DNA from: Sphingobacteriaceae bacterium UBA6709
GTDB taxonomy: Bacteria; Bacteroidota; Bacteroidia; Sphingobacteriales; Sphingobacteriaceae
Length of the DNA: 33,757 bases
Assembly: GCA_002454425.1 (NCBI GenBank)
Contig: DKIV01000042.1
Location: forward strand, 1,138 to 34,894
Direction: 5' to 3'
Numbering within the stretch: position 1 is the stretch's first letter; every line of letters starts with the position of its first letter. A program made the translations under genes and the position numbers. Of the stretch, positions 17,201 to 25,200 are shown piece after piece. Below the pieces are notes generated by a model. That model saw only the letters and a list, made by a program, of their open reading frames with translations. It was not told the DNA's origin and ran no database searches.

Positions 17201-17434
17201 TTGCTGCTTGTTAAAACCTATAGAAAAAATGGTAAGCGTTTGCGGCTTATCATACGTAATGGAAAACTGTCCGTTTATTCCGGTCGAGGTACCGGTTCCA
17301 TTACTAAGCCCAATGGAAACCCCCGGTATCGGGTTTTTCTCCTTGTCGACCACCGTTCCTCTCAAAACGATTTGCGCATTAACTATATGCGCCATTAAAC
17401 ATAGTGCTAAAAAAGTAAAGATTAATTTTTTCAT
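14207..17434 (-). CDS. SusC/RagA-family TonB-dependent outer-membrane transporter
   Basis: A 1075-residue TonB-dependent transporter. Signal peptide to about residue 21 (IVNAQ), then a carboxypeptidase-regulatory-like domain (about 22-95: LRGTVVDKEKNPIPGVSI), the TonB-box region LNEVVVTALG (about 98-107), the plug (about 110-240, with ISIRGNASL, PLFVVDGVPI and DIASVTVLKGGASAALYG), and a 22-strand barrel ending in Phe (FGIKLGVTF). It imports large ligands across the outer membrane with its SusD lid. The upstream 219-bp gap is AT-rich and separates it from the POT transporter gene on the same strand; I see no strong consensus promoter there and no adjacent ECF sigma/anti-sigma pair, and the protein lacks an N-terminal signal-transduction extension. 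Confidence 0.96.
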   Translation of the reverse strand: MKKLIFTFLALCLMAHIVNAQIVLRGTVVDKEKNPIPGVSIGLSNGTGTSTGINGQFSITYDKPQTLTIFSIGFNKQQIKLTNQTKLDIVLSSSEEALNEVVVTALGISREQKSLGYAVQQVKAEDITKAGQLSVAGSLAGKIAGVQINQFGGTVGASARISIRGNASLRSEQQPLFVVDGVPIANNSIRTGDNAYNGVDYGSAINDINPEDIASVTVLKGGASAALYGMRAGGGVILITTKSGKGAAKGTSISYDANMTIDRAANFPKLQNSYGQGYNGDEFHFNRDGGGASYQQYAQQKSFTYLDGTGNGVYDGYDESWGPRLDAGLKLAQFDSPIINGVRQQTDWISHPDNVKDFFTTGYSMNHSVSLLARSDRSSTRVGLSYRDQAGTLPNTDQRRYGIQLNNAFTISDKVSYDISVNYTRTESDNLPNQGYGGNNPMNGFIWSGRQMNMQSLKDNWAQRDEEGNYTYYNWNTNYHLNPFFNIHENTNSYQRDRAFAKGSMFYQPFSYLKFEGRAGIDYYGAKMFQKNYYNSDFPLGGFRNVHEDNSELNLDFIGSFNKQFSDFNISAVAGASYRDRQFESATLGASALTVLGVYTISNRSGDAITEMDHAHERTNSVYASASVGWKDQIYLDASARNDWSSTIKDDFFYPSVSLAWLPTSTFRGMMTGPISFWKLRASWAQVGAGTSPYRNRAYYYAQSNSFGGVAQMYKSMTYPLANLKPEDIKTWELGTELGILRDRVHLDFTYYYKSTTSQILNVPTSNVVGFSSMVLNAGEIENKGVEVQLWGDVLKSEEGLNWRTTFNFSRDRSMVKELYSQLGANTFQIGWTWGIATLAKKGQPWGSLYGPGFDRVTDGEMKGAVKVYSTGLARSLASQDIGNITPDFLLSWRNDFSYKNFSFGFFFDMRKGGDIWSQTMNHAYVAGTASITAENGVRERAIVAGVDVMPEERFAMQAADGSWVKNTIATDAQTWYESGGQAPMYVFDGSFIKLREASISYTVPQRFLQRMKAIKQASISLIGSNLALLWVDKSNTMRIDPETGGVSSDSRGVGFEQASVPTSRSFGIKLGVTF

Positions 17435-17653
17435 TCCACCACTTTTAAATTAATGTTTCCTTTACAGGATGTTGATTAACCTAATTTATCTAAAAGCGGA
17501 GGCCTCACCTTTCGAATTTTTACCCCGTATTAACCATTTTTTAACCTAATCATAATTTATACTCATTTTTTTCAGAAAAAACGTTTTATCAACACTTATT
17601 TCAAGAAAAAACCCAAAAAAAAACACTTAATCATTTCAGAAAACAAAGCCAGT

Positions 17654-19150
17654 TCAACATATCACCTTTCCATCTGAAGCAATATCAATATTGTCCCGCG
17701 ATAACACGCATTGCGCATCATCAACAACACATCCTGCAACCGCTTTTTCCGATTGCAAAAGATAAGGGCTCACAAAAAAATAAACGATAATGGTAATAGT
17801 CAGAAGCGCGATAAAAAACCAGTAATAGCTAGCACCTGTAATGATAGAAAATACTCCCCCCATAGCAATTCCCTTATTTATAAGCGCGGTAAACAGATTC
17901 CCCATGGCTGTCGTCATCAGCCAAATGGCAGACATCGTGCTTTTCATGGAAGCAGGAGCCTGTGTATAGGCATATTCCAAGCCGGTGATTGAGACAAGAA
18001 CCTCTGCTGCCGATAAGATAACATACGCAAGAATTTGCCACCATACAGAGGGACTGCCACCAACGGAAATGGCAGTTTCCAGCAAGGCTATAATCACAAA
18101 TGAAAGCAATGTCAGCATAAGACCCGCTCCTATTCGTCGCATCGGGGTAGTCTTAAAACCCAGACGGTCAAAAAACGGGTAAATACCATAATTAAACACC
18201 GGTATAAAAACTAAAAGAAAGAACGCGTTAACCGTCTGAATCTGCTCGGGAAGTAGCTGAATGCCGAATACCGTGCGGTCAAGCTTTGTTGCCTGGAGCA
18301 CCCACTCCGAGAGATTCTGATCCCACATCGCCCAGAAGATCGGAATGAAACTAAATAGCGCCAGAATACGATATACAGACTTCACATCTTCCACTTTACT
18401 ATCCGGATATTTGGCTCTCGCAACATCAAGCCACGACTGCCCTTCTTTTTGTTGCTTTCGGTGTGTCAAAGCGTACAAGGAGATAAAAACGAAATTATCC
18501 TTCTTTACTCCCGAAGGCGGCACGCGCCTGTACGTTTTGCGACCAATAAAGAAAACCAATGTTGCAAAAGCCATGAAGATCCCCGGAATTCCAAATGCCC
18601 ATTTAGCACCATAATTAGCATATATCAAAGGAATCATGATGGTGGAAAGCACCGAGCCTATATTTATACTGAAATAAAACCAGCCATAGATTTTCGACAT
18701 TAACTGCTTATTGGAGGCATCGAACTGGTCTCCTAGATTGGCCGAGACACATGACTTTATCCCTCCCGCCCCAATGGCTATCAACAACAAGCCATATTGA
18801 AACATGGAGAGATTATCTTCAAACAGCGCGAGGAACAGATGTCCCAGACAATAAACCAGAGAGACATACAGTATCACTTTATACTTTCCAAAAAACCAAT
18901 CAGCAACGATACCCCCAACAAAAGGTAAGGCATATGCCAGCGAAACAAAAAAATGTGTAGCCTCATTCGCCTGCGCCTCAGCAAGAGGACGCATGGAAGG
19001 ATTCATAGATGGGTTAAAAAACTGAGCGACAAGGAATGTTGCCAGAATAGATCGCATGCCGTAGAAGCTGAATCGTTCGGCTCCTTCGTTGGCAATAATA
19101 AAGGGAATACTTACAGGATACTTTGATTTTTTACTTGCTTTTCCGGTCAT
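17654..19150 (-). CDS. POT-family proton-coupled di/tripeptide transporter
   Basis: A 498-residue inner-membrane protein of the PTR2/POT (MFS) family, about 12-14 helices. The diagnostic E-x-x-E-R motif in helix 1 is present as Glu22-x-x-Glu25-Arg26 followed by FSFYGMR; these residues couple proton movement to peptide uptake in characterised POTs. The second PTR2 signature region is FYFSINIGSVLSTI (after GAGGIKSCVSANLGDQF), and GLEYAYTQAPASMKSTMSAI near the C-terminus is also typical. It imports di- and tripeptides generated in the periplasm. Its position between the SusCD genes and two exported peptidase genes, all on one strand, is strong context for a peptide-uptake pathway. A weak promoter fit (TTG-N21-TAAATTAA) occurs in the 112-bp gap upstream. 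Confidence 0.95.
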   Translation of the reverse strand: MTGKASKKSKYPVSIPFIIANEGAERFSFYGMRSILATFLVAQFFNPSMNPSMRPLAEAQANEATHFFVSLAYALPFVGGIVADWFFGKYKVILYVSLVYCLGHLFLALFEDNLSMFQYGLLLIAIGAGGIKSCVSANLGDQFDASNKQLMSKIYGWFYFSINIGSVLSTIMIPLIYANYGAKWAFGIPGIFMAFATLVFFIGRKTYRRVPPSGVKKDNFVFISLYALTHRKQQKEGQSWLDVARAKYPDSKVEDVKSVYRILALFSFIPIFWAMWDQNLSEWVLQATKLDRTVFGIQLLPEQIQTVNAFFLLVFIPVFNYGIYPFFDRLGFKTTPMRRIGAGLMLTLLSFVIIALLETAISVGGSPSVWWQILAYVILSAAEVLVSITGLEYAYTQAPASMKSTMSAIWLMTTAMGNLFTALINKGIAMGGVFSIITGASYYWFFIALLTITIIVYFFVSPYLLQSEKAVAGCVVDDAQCVLSRDNIDIASDGKVIC

Positions 19151-19262
19151 ACTCTAAAATCGCGTAAAAAAGCAAGTCGCTATTTCCCGATTTTCACCGG
19201 CTCAACTCATATTTTAGCATTAATTTAACATTCAAGCACCTGAATACACAAACATCAGCACA

Positions 19263-21536
19263 TTACCGGTTGCGCGTAGGTGGCTCAATGTTTAATAAAT
19301 GTCGCACAAAGAAATCACGCTTTTTACGTCGTCCGTAAGGACCTCCATCGCTATGTCCCAAACCGGGAACACAAAGAAAATCAAAATCTTTATTGGCTTT
19401 AATAAGCGCATCGACAACCCTATAAGTTGACTCCGGGGGCACATTGGTATCGGCTTCGCCAACAATCAGCAAGAGATCTCCCTTAAGACGGGCGGCATTA
19501 GTAACATTCGACTGCTCTTCATAGTGTTTTCCCTGGGGAAAGCCCATCCATTGCTCATTCCACCATTGCTTATCAACACGATTGTCATGACATCCGCATG
19601 CCGACACCGCGGCCTTATAGAATTCCGGATGAAACAACAACGCGCCCAAGGCATTCTGCCCACCGGCGGAAGTGCCGTAAACACCTACTCTTGTAATATC
19701 TGCCTGCGGATACTTCCTGGCCATAGCCTGCATCCATAATATCCTGTCAGAAAAACCAGCATCAGCAAGGTTCTTCCAGCATACGTCGTGAAAGGCCTTC
19801 GACCGGTTGGCAGTACCCATCCCATCAATCTGTACAACAATGAAACCGAGCTCTGCAAGGTTCTGCATTTCACTTGTCGGCAGGAAACTTTTAGGAACAA
19901 AAGAATCCTGAGGACCCGCATAGATATTCTCAATAACAGGATACGATTTCCTTGCATCCATGGTAGAAGGGAAACAAACTACCCCCCAAATATCCGTCCT
20001 GCCATCTCTGGCCTTGGCAACGAACACTTCCGGTAATCGTATTCCCAGGCTTCTCAACGAAGATGCATCTGCCCTCTCAAGGGTCACAACTCTGGAACCA
20101 TCTGCCGTACGCCGAAGCTCGCTCACCGGCGCCACATTTACCTGTGAGTAAGTATCGATGAAAAAGCGACGATCGGGAGAAAAACTCACCTGATGATTTC
20201 CTATCCCGGGATTAAGACATAACAGCCGCTTGCCGTCAAAATCAATGCGGTAGTGATGAATAAAATAAGGATCCTCAGCGGTATTCATGCCGCTGGCACG
20301 AAACCACACCTGACGTTTTACCTTATCTATACTATCAATTTCCCGAACAACCCAATTGCCTTTTGTTATTTGCCGCTCTTTGCCCGTCCGTTCATCCGTA
20401 ATATAAAGATGACGCCAACCATCCTTTTCGCTGGACCATACAATTTCATGTGTCTCTGGAAGGTAGTGCGTAAATATGCGTTGCTCGTAAATAAAGGTGT
20501 TTGTACGCTCATCAATAACATTTCTCGATGCCCCGTTCGCGCAATCAACTTCTATAACGCGAAATCGCTGATGCCCCCGATCGGGCTTCTCAAAAGTAAA
20601 ATAACGTGACTGCCCCCGGCGCCAGTGTAATTCCGGAGCCCCAAAAAAATCGATCGCCTCTACATTCACTTTTACGCAGGACTTCAAAACCACATCAAAC
20701 ACAAACATCTCATACACGCTGAATTCATCTCCCGGTTGCGCGTAAGGATGAGATTCAAGCTGTGCTCTCGTTGTTCCAGAAACCGAACTAAGCAAGTAAT
20801 ATACACTTTTATCCTTCTTAGGATTTATATGATAGGCAACCAGGTATCGCCCATCAGGACTCCATACAAAATCACCATAAGGTTTCGCCACTGTACCGTC
20901 CTGACTTAGGACCACAGTATCCTTTCCTGCCGCACTTTTAAGAAAAACGTTCCCCTCTTGTATAAAGGCCTTCCACTTGCCATCGGGCGATAATGATCGG
21001 GGCGTAGCATGCATCCAGCGATACTTCCGTTGTTGCAGAGGCTTATTAATATCATATTCCTGAAAACCTTCATTCACAATCTGCTTACAGCTGCCGTTCC
21101 CGGCGTCAAATTCATACCACTTACCATAGGTCTTCAAGCGAAGATCTCCGGAAGCTGAAAAATCTATCGCTTCAATATCCAACTGTTCAGCAGCGATTGA
21201 TCTCCTCAGCGCTCCACTCAGCGCACGCGCCATAGCATCATGATCAAAAGCCTCTTTCCGGGAACCCGTTGACGCGTTTACGAGCCAATACTGCGCAGTG
21301 CCGCCTTTTAGATTATTACGGTACCAAAACTGCTGTGTTCCCGATATCCAATGTGGCTTAACATCTGCCTTAAAAACTCCGATCTTTACCATTGAATCCA
21401 GTCGCGCCGCTCGCTTGTATGAGACTAACAACTCCGCGGCATCAGGCTTATATGCTGGCAATTGCGCCCTTAACGACACAGTAAATACAAGCACAAGAGG
21501 GATTATAAATGCAGACTTAAAGGTCAAAGTTTTCAT
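19263..21536 (-). CDS. Exported S9 serine peptidase, DPP IV-like
   Basis: A 757-residue protein: signal peptide to about residue 25 (VSLRAQ), an eight-bladed-propeller-type DPPIV N-terminal domain (about 85-480; WSPDGRYLVAYHI, PYAQPGDEF, SSEKDGWRHLYI), and an alpha/beta-hydrolase peptidase S9 domain (about 545-757). The catalytic triad is visible: Ser623 in GTSAGG, Asp696 in GEADTNVPP and His728 in LGHSDGG. Family members release dipeptides, often Xaa-Pro, from peptide N-termini. I do not see the Glu-Glu motif that anchors the N-terminus in classical DPP IV, so strict Xaa-Pro specificity is not assured. The ATG overlaps the M1 aminopeptidase stop by one base (TAATG), indicating translational coupling and joint action in the periplasm. 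Confidence 0.93.
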   Translation of the reverse strand: MKTLTFKSAFIIPLVLVFTVSLRAQLPAYKPDAAELLVSYKRAARLDSMVKIGVFKADVKPHWISGTQQFWYRNNLKGGTAQYWLVNASTGSRKEAFDHDAMARALSGALRRSIAAEQLDIEAIDFSASGDLRLKTYGKWYEFDAGNGSCKQIVNEGFQEYDINKPLQQRKYRWMHATPRSLSPDGKWKAFIQEGNVFLKSAAGKDTVVLSQDGTVAKPYGDFVWSPDGRYLVAYHINPKKDKSVYYLLSSVSGTTRAQLESHPYAQPGDEFSVYEMFVFDVVLKSCVKVNVEAIDFFGAPELHWRRGQSRYFTFEKPDRGHQRFRVIEVDCANGASRNVIDERTNTFIYEQRIFTHYLPETHEIVWSSEKDGWRHLYITDERTGKERQITKGNWVVREIDSIDKVKRQVWFRASGMNTAEDPYFIHHYRIDFDGKRLLCLNPGIGNHQVSFSPDRRFFIDTYSQVNVAPVSELRRTADGSRVVTLERADASSLRSLGIRLPEVFVAKARDGRTDIWGVVCFPSTMDARKSYPVIENIYAGPQDSFVPKSFLPTSEMQNLAELGFIVVQIDGMGTANRSKAFHDVCWKNLADAGFSDRILWMQAMARKYPQADITRVGVYGTSAGGQNALGALLFHPEFYKAAVSACGCHDNRVDKQWWNEQWMGFPQGKHYEEQSNVTNAARLKGDLLLIVGEADTNVPPESTYRVVDALIKANKDFDFLCVPGLGHSDGGPYGRRKKRDFFVRHLLNIEPPTRNR

Positions 21537-23212
21537 TAACGTACGCTGATATAATACATATTCATTATTGCTTCTTTATTCAGCAGCTCTATATCGTCAG
21601 GCTTAATTTTCAATCGTTTAACAGTATATCCGGGGATAATCTTCAGCTTGCGATCTCCCTTTTTTAAGATCAGCGGAAGGTTAAAGTCCCTGCTACAATT
21701 CTTCCATTTGTAAGAAACCTCACTTGAGTCTTTATTGAATGTCAACTCCAGCTCCGGAATCGTCACGTTACGTAAATACTGGTCAAAGACAGGTGAATAG
21801 TTATATCCAGCCTTAGCAGATACATAATCAATAATTTGCTTCGCATCTACTGTCTTATGATAAAACTCTTTGTTTAACCCTCGCAGTATTGATCGGAACA
21901 GCTCGTCATTTCCCATGCTATGACGAATAGTCTGCAACATATTGCCTCCTTTCGGATACATGTCGCCACTTCCCTGAGCATTTACGCCGTAAGCGGGAAT
22001 AATGGGTGCGTCGTTATTGATCCCTCGCCGTATTCCTACATTGTAGGCGTTGCCAGCGGCTTCCCCAAAATGATAATCGACGTATAGCGTTTCAGAATAA
22101 TTAGTAAAGCTTTCATGGATCCACATATCGGCAAGGTCATTACTGGTGATATTATTACCAAACCACTCATGTCCGCTTTCATGCACGATAATAAAGTCCC
22201 AGCGCATTCCCCAGCCAGTACCCGAGCCATCTTTCATGCGGTAGCCCGGCTTATACCAATTACCGTAAGCGATAGCGCTCTGATGTTCCATTCCTGTATG
22301 AGGGGCATCTACAAGTTTATATCCATCGGCATAGAAAGCATACGGACCAAACCAATACTCAAATGCTTTAAGCATACGCTTCACCTCCCCGGGCATATAA
22401 GCCTTCGCTTTATTCAGATTATAGTCCAGCACCCAGAAGTCGAGATTCAGCTTTCCTTTCTCGCCTGCGTACGAATCATCAAAATGCACATACTTACCTA
22501 TGTAGGGAATGATATTGTAGTTATTTATAGGACTTACTACACTCCATTTATAAGCCTTCAAGCCCGCCCCTGCCCCATTTACAGAAATCAATTTTCCATT
22601 AGCTACAGCAACAAGCGTATCCGGAACGATCATCGTAAGCGAGGCCCCCTTATCGGGCTCATCCGACTGGTGATCTTTACAAGGATACCATACCGAAGCG
22701 CCAAGCCCCTGACAGGTTATCGTCATCCAGGGTCTCTTCAGAGAGTCCTGCGCAAAAGTCCATCCGCCAATCCAGGGAGGACGCACCCCCTCTTGCGGGG
22801 TCCCTGAAAACACAATCCTCAAGGTGTGTTCACTATTAATTTTTTGTTGCCCCGGAACATCTACGTACCAGGCATTCCCCTCCCGTGTAAACGACAAGGG
22901 TGTTACGCCATTTAAAAGCACGGTATCAATATTCAGCGGCTTCTGCAAATCAATCTGCATTCTCCCTGTTTTATTAGCGCTAAGCACTTTATAGGTGATG
23001 ACACTCTCTCCCGATGTCGTCTTCTCCTTATAGTCGGGCTTTACGACAATGTCATACCGCTGAACATCCCACCACGCGCGTTCTTTATTAATACTTCCCC
23101 GTAAACTATCGGCGTGCGTATAAAGGCGCGCGCCCTTCTCCTGAGCTTTTAATATTCCCGGAGCAACAACAACGAACAACGTCGCGAGCAGACTGATTTT
23201 TTTTATGAACAT
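21536..23212 (-). CDS. Exported M1-family zinc aminopeptidase
   Basis: I place the start at the ATG at 23212, which gives 558 residues beginning with a clear signal peptide (MFIKKISLLATLFVVVAPG, cleavage after KAQ); a farther upstream in-frame start at 23254 would add 14 residues that spoil the signal. The zinc site is HESGHEWFGN with His344, Glu345 and His348, plus Glu367 18 residues later (WIHESF). The exopeptidase motif is present in the variant form GMEHQSA. The protein ends soon after the catalytic and helical parts, as in other short Bacteroidota M1 enzymes. It removes N-terminal residues from peptides in the periplasm. Its stop overlaps the S9 start codon. An exact -7 element TAAGTTTG (23259-23252) lies 40 bp upstream, though without a good TTG. 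Confidence 0.94.
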   Translation of the reverse strand: MFIKKISLLATLFVVVAPGILKAQEKGARLYTHADSLRGSINKERAWWDVQRYDIVVKPDYKEKTTSGESVITYKVLSANKTGRMQIDLQKPLNIDTVLLNGVTPLSFTREGNAWYVDVPGQQKINSEHTLRIVFSGTPQEGVRPPWIGGWTFAQDSLKRPWMTITCQGLGASVWYPCKDHQSDEPDKGASLTMIVPDTLVAVANGKLISVNGAGAGLKAYKWSVVSPINNYNIIPYIGKYVHFDDSYAGEKGKLNLDFWVLDYNLNKAKAYMPGEVKRMLKAFEYWFGPYAFYADGYKLVDAPHTGMEHQSAIAYGNWYKPGYRMKDGSGTGWGMRWDFIIVHESGHEWFGNNITSNDLADMWIHESFTNYSETLYVDYHFGEAAGNAYNVGIRRGINNDAPIIPAYGVNAQGSGDMYPKGGNMLQTIRHSMGNDELFRSILRGLNKEFYHKTVDAKQIIDYVSAKAGYNYSPVFDQYLRNVTIPELELTFNKDSSEVSYKWKNCSRDFNLPLILKKGDRKLKIIPGYTVKRLKIKPDDIELLNKEAIMNMYYISVR

Positions 23213-23410
23213 CTTTATAACTAAAAGTTTAAGGCAAATGGTGGATAAGGTCAAACTTAAGAGCGAAAAGTTAAATTTAATACTAATATTTTCACTATTA
23301 ACTATAGGATATTAACAGATGGTGCAAGGTTAAAATCTGGCAAGTAAAAGTTAATCGCTCCAATATTTTTCGCGTAAAAAACCATTAGCTTAGACCTGTT
23401 TTTGCATGCC

Positions 23411-25177
23411 ATGAATAAGTTAAAATCTTTAAGAGCCATAATGGCTGAACTCAACATTGATGCTTGCATCATACCAGCCACGGATACTCACATCAGCGAA
23501 TATGTTCCTGAACATTACAAGGCACTATACTATCTTTCCGGATTCTCCGGCTCAGCAGGCACCTTGGTGATAACCCCTGACTTTGCAGGCTTATGGACTG
23601 ACTTCCGCTATTTTCAACAGGCACCGAAACAGCTGAAAGGCAGCGGATTTGAGCTGGTGCCCTTAAAGGTACAACATACGCCTGAATACATCGACTGGCT
23701 GGGAGAGCATTTAAAAAGCAACTCGACCATTGCCTATGACGATCGAGTACTAGCAGCATGGCTTGGCAAAAAGATACAACAAGAGCTTTCGCACAAGGTA
23801 ATTAAAACCCTACATATCGACATTCCTGGTATGTTGTGGCCGGTACGCCCGGCTCTGCCACAGGAAAAATCCTGGCTTATACCATCGAGTGACGCTGGCG
23901 CAAGCATAGCGACAAAAATCCGCTCAGTACGCAATGAACTCCTAAAGCGCAAAAGCGACTACCTGTTAACGTCCTCCCTTGACGAAGTCGCCTGGTTATT
24001 CAATATGCGGGGCCAAGACGTGAGCTACAATCCTGTCGTTCTTAGCTTCGCTCTTATAAAGCCTACAGAAGCAATCTTATTCATCGACAAAAACAAGTTA
24101 AGCGTCGAAGACACTGAAACACTTCTCAATCAAGGGGTAACAATACTTGAATACCACAGTATTGCAGAAACGCTATCTCATTTGGAGCAAGAAAAGACCA
24201 TCATTCTCGATCCACAGAAAACGAATTATCATTTATACAGACTGCTTAGCTCACAGCTTAAAATCATGGAGAGCATGAGTCCGGTAGCATTTCTTAAGGC
24301 TATAAAAAACCCGATAGAGATTCAAAACATGAAAGATGCGATGCGAAAGGACGGCATCGCCATCACCCGCTTCTGTAAATGGCTGGAAGAAAATATAGCA
24401 TCCTCAACAATCACAGAGCTTTCCGCGGCCGCACAGTTAACAGCATTCCGCGCCCAACAGCCCAACTTCGCCGGTCCTAGCTTCGCCACCATTGCCGGAT
24501 ATGGCGCCAACGCGGCCCTCCCTCATTACACCCCGGACGAACAGACCGATACCCGACTTCATCCCGAAGGGCTATTCTTATTCGATTCCGGAGGGCAATA
24601 TTTTTACGGCACCACTGATATCACGCGTATGCTACCTCTCGGAGAGATTCCCGAACAGGCAAAAAAGGACTACACATTGGTATTGATGGCCTTAATTGAG
24701 GGAACAACAGCCATCTTCCCCGAAGGCACATTTGGTTATCAGATAGACGCCCTATGCCGCCGGCCTCTGTGGGAACATGGGATAAATTACGGACATGGCA
24801 CAGGTCATGGCGTCGGCTCCTACCTCAACGTACACGAAGGCCCTCAAAATATAGGCCCGGCAAATGTACAGGTTGCCGTTCAGGAAGGCATGATTACCTC
24901 TATCGAGCCCGGCATTTATCGCCCTGAAAAATATGGAATTCGTATTGAGAACCTCACCCTTGCGGTAAGCAAAGGCAACACTGAATTCGCTGCATTTGTA
25001 GGTTTTGAAACGCTTACCCTGGCACACATAGATACTTCCTTAATAGACAAAGGCATGTTATCAAACAAGCATATAAACTGGCTAAACAGTTATCACGAAC
25101 ATGTTTATCGCTCCCTCTCGCCGCAGCTTTCGCCGGATGAGGATAGATGGCTTAAAGAAAAGACCCGAGCCTTATAG
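23411..25177 (+). CDS. Xaa-Pro aminopeptidase (M24B, APP1-type)
   Basis: A 588-residue cytosolic peptidase when started at the ATG at 23411; a TTG three codons earlier is possible but less likely. Two creatinase-like N-terminal domains (about 5-130 and 150-310) precede a pita-bread M24 domain (about 320-535) and a short C-terminal tail. Dinuclear metal ligands are Asp392 and Asp403 (FDSGGQYFYGTTD), His466 (GHGTGHGVG), Glu499 (SIEPGIY) and Glu513 (RIENL); these spacings equal those of eukaryote-type cytosolic aminopeptidase P. It removes the residue in front of proline from Xaa-Pro-Yaa peptides, the natural next step for proline-containing di/tripeptides imported by the POT carrier. Divergent from the M1 gene, sharing a promoter region of about 200 bp. 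No signal peptide. Confidence 0.95.
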   Translation: MNKLKSLRAIMAELNIDACIIPATDTHISEYVPEHYKALYYLSGFSGSAGTLVITPDFAGLWTDFRYFQQAPKQLKGSGFELVPLKVQHTPEYIDWLGEHLKSNSTIAYDDRVLAAWLGKKIQQELSHKVIKTLHIDIPGMLWPVRPALPQEKSWLIPSSDAGASIATKIRSVRNELLKRKSDYLLTSSLDEVAWLFNMRGQDVSYNPVVLSFALIKPTEAILFIDKNKLSVEDTETLLNQGVTILEYHSIAETLSHLEQEKTIILDPQKTNYHLYRLLSSQLKIMESMSPVAFLKAIKNPIEIQNMKDAMRKDGIAITRFCKWLEENIASSTITELSAAAQLTAFRAQQPNFAGPSFATIAGYGANAALPHYTPDEQTDTRLHPEGLFLFDSGGQYFYGTTDITRMLPLGEIPEQAKKDYTLVLMALIEGTTAIFPEGTFGYQIDALCRRPLWEHGINYGHGTGHGVGSYLNVHEGPQNIGPANVQVAVQEGMITSIEPGIYRPEKYGIRIENLTLAVSKGNTEFAAFVGFETLTLAHIDTSLIDKGMLSNKHINWLNSYHEHVYRSLSPQLSPDEDRWLKEKTRAL

Positions 25178-25187
25178 AGCCCGGGTC
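25162..25187. terminator. Bidirectional terminator between the M24 and APC genes
   Basis: GACCCGAGC (25162-25170) pairs with GCCCGGGTC (25179-25187) with one mismatch and an 8-nt loop that contains the M24 stop codon. On the minus strand it is followed by TTTTCTTT, 14 bp after the APC permease stop; on the plus strand by CTTTG. It therefore mainly ends the permease transcript and probably also the M24 transcript. Confidence 0.7.
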
Positions 25188-25200
25188 CTTTGTCATCAGC

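Noticed and set aside
22115..22807. Open plus-strand frame of about 230 codons inside the M1 aminopeptidase gene
   Set aside because: It is antisense to a gene with an intact zinc site and signal peptide, has no recognisable domain, and follows from the codon usage of the real gene.
23402..23410. TTG start for the Xaa-Pro aminopeptidase
   Set aside because: An ATG at 23411 gives the usual family N-terminus; the extra three residues have no support.
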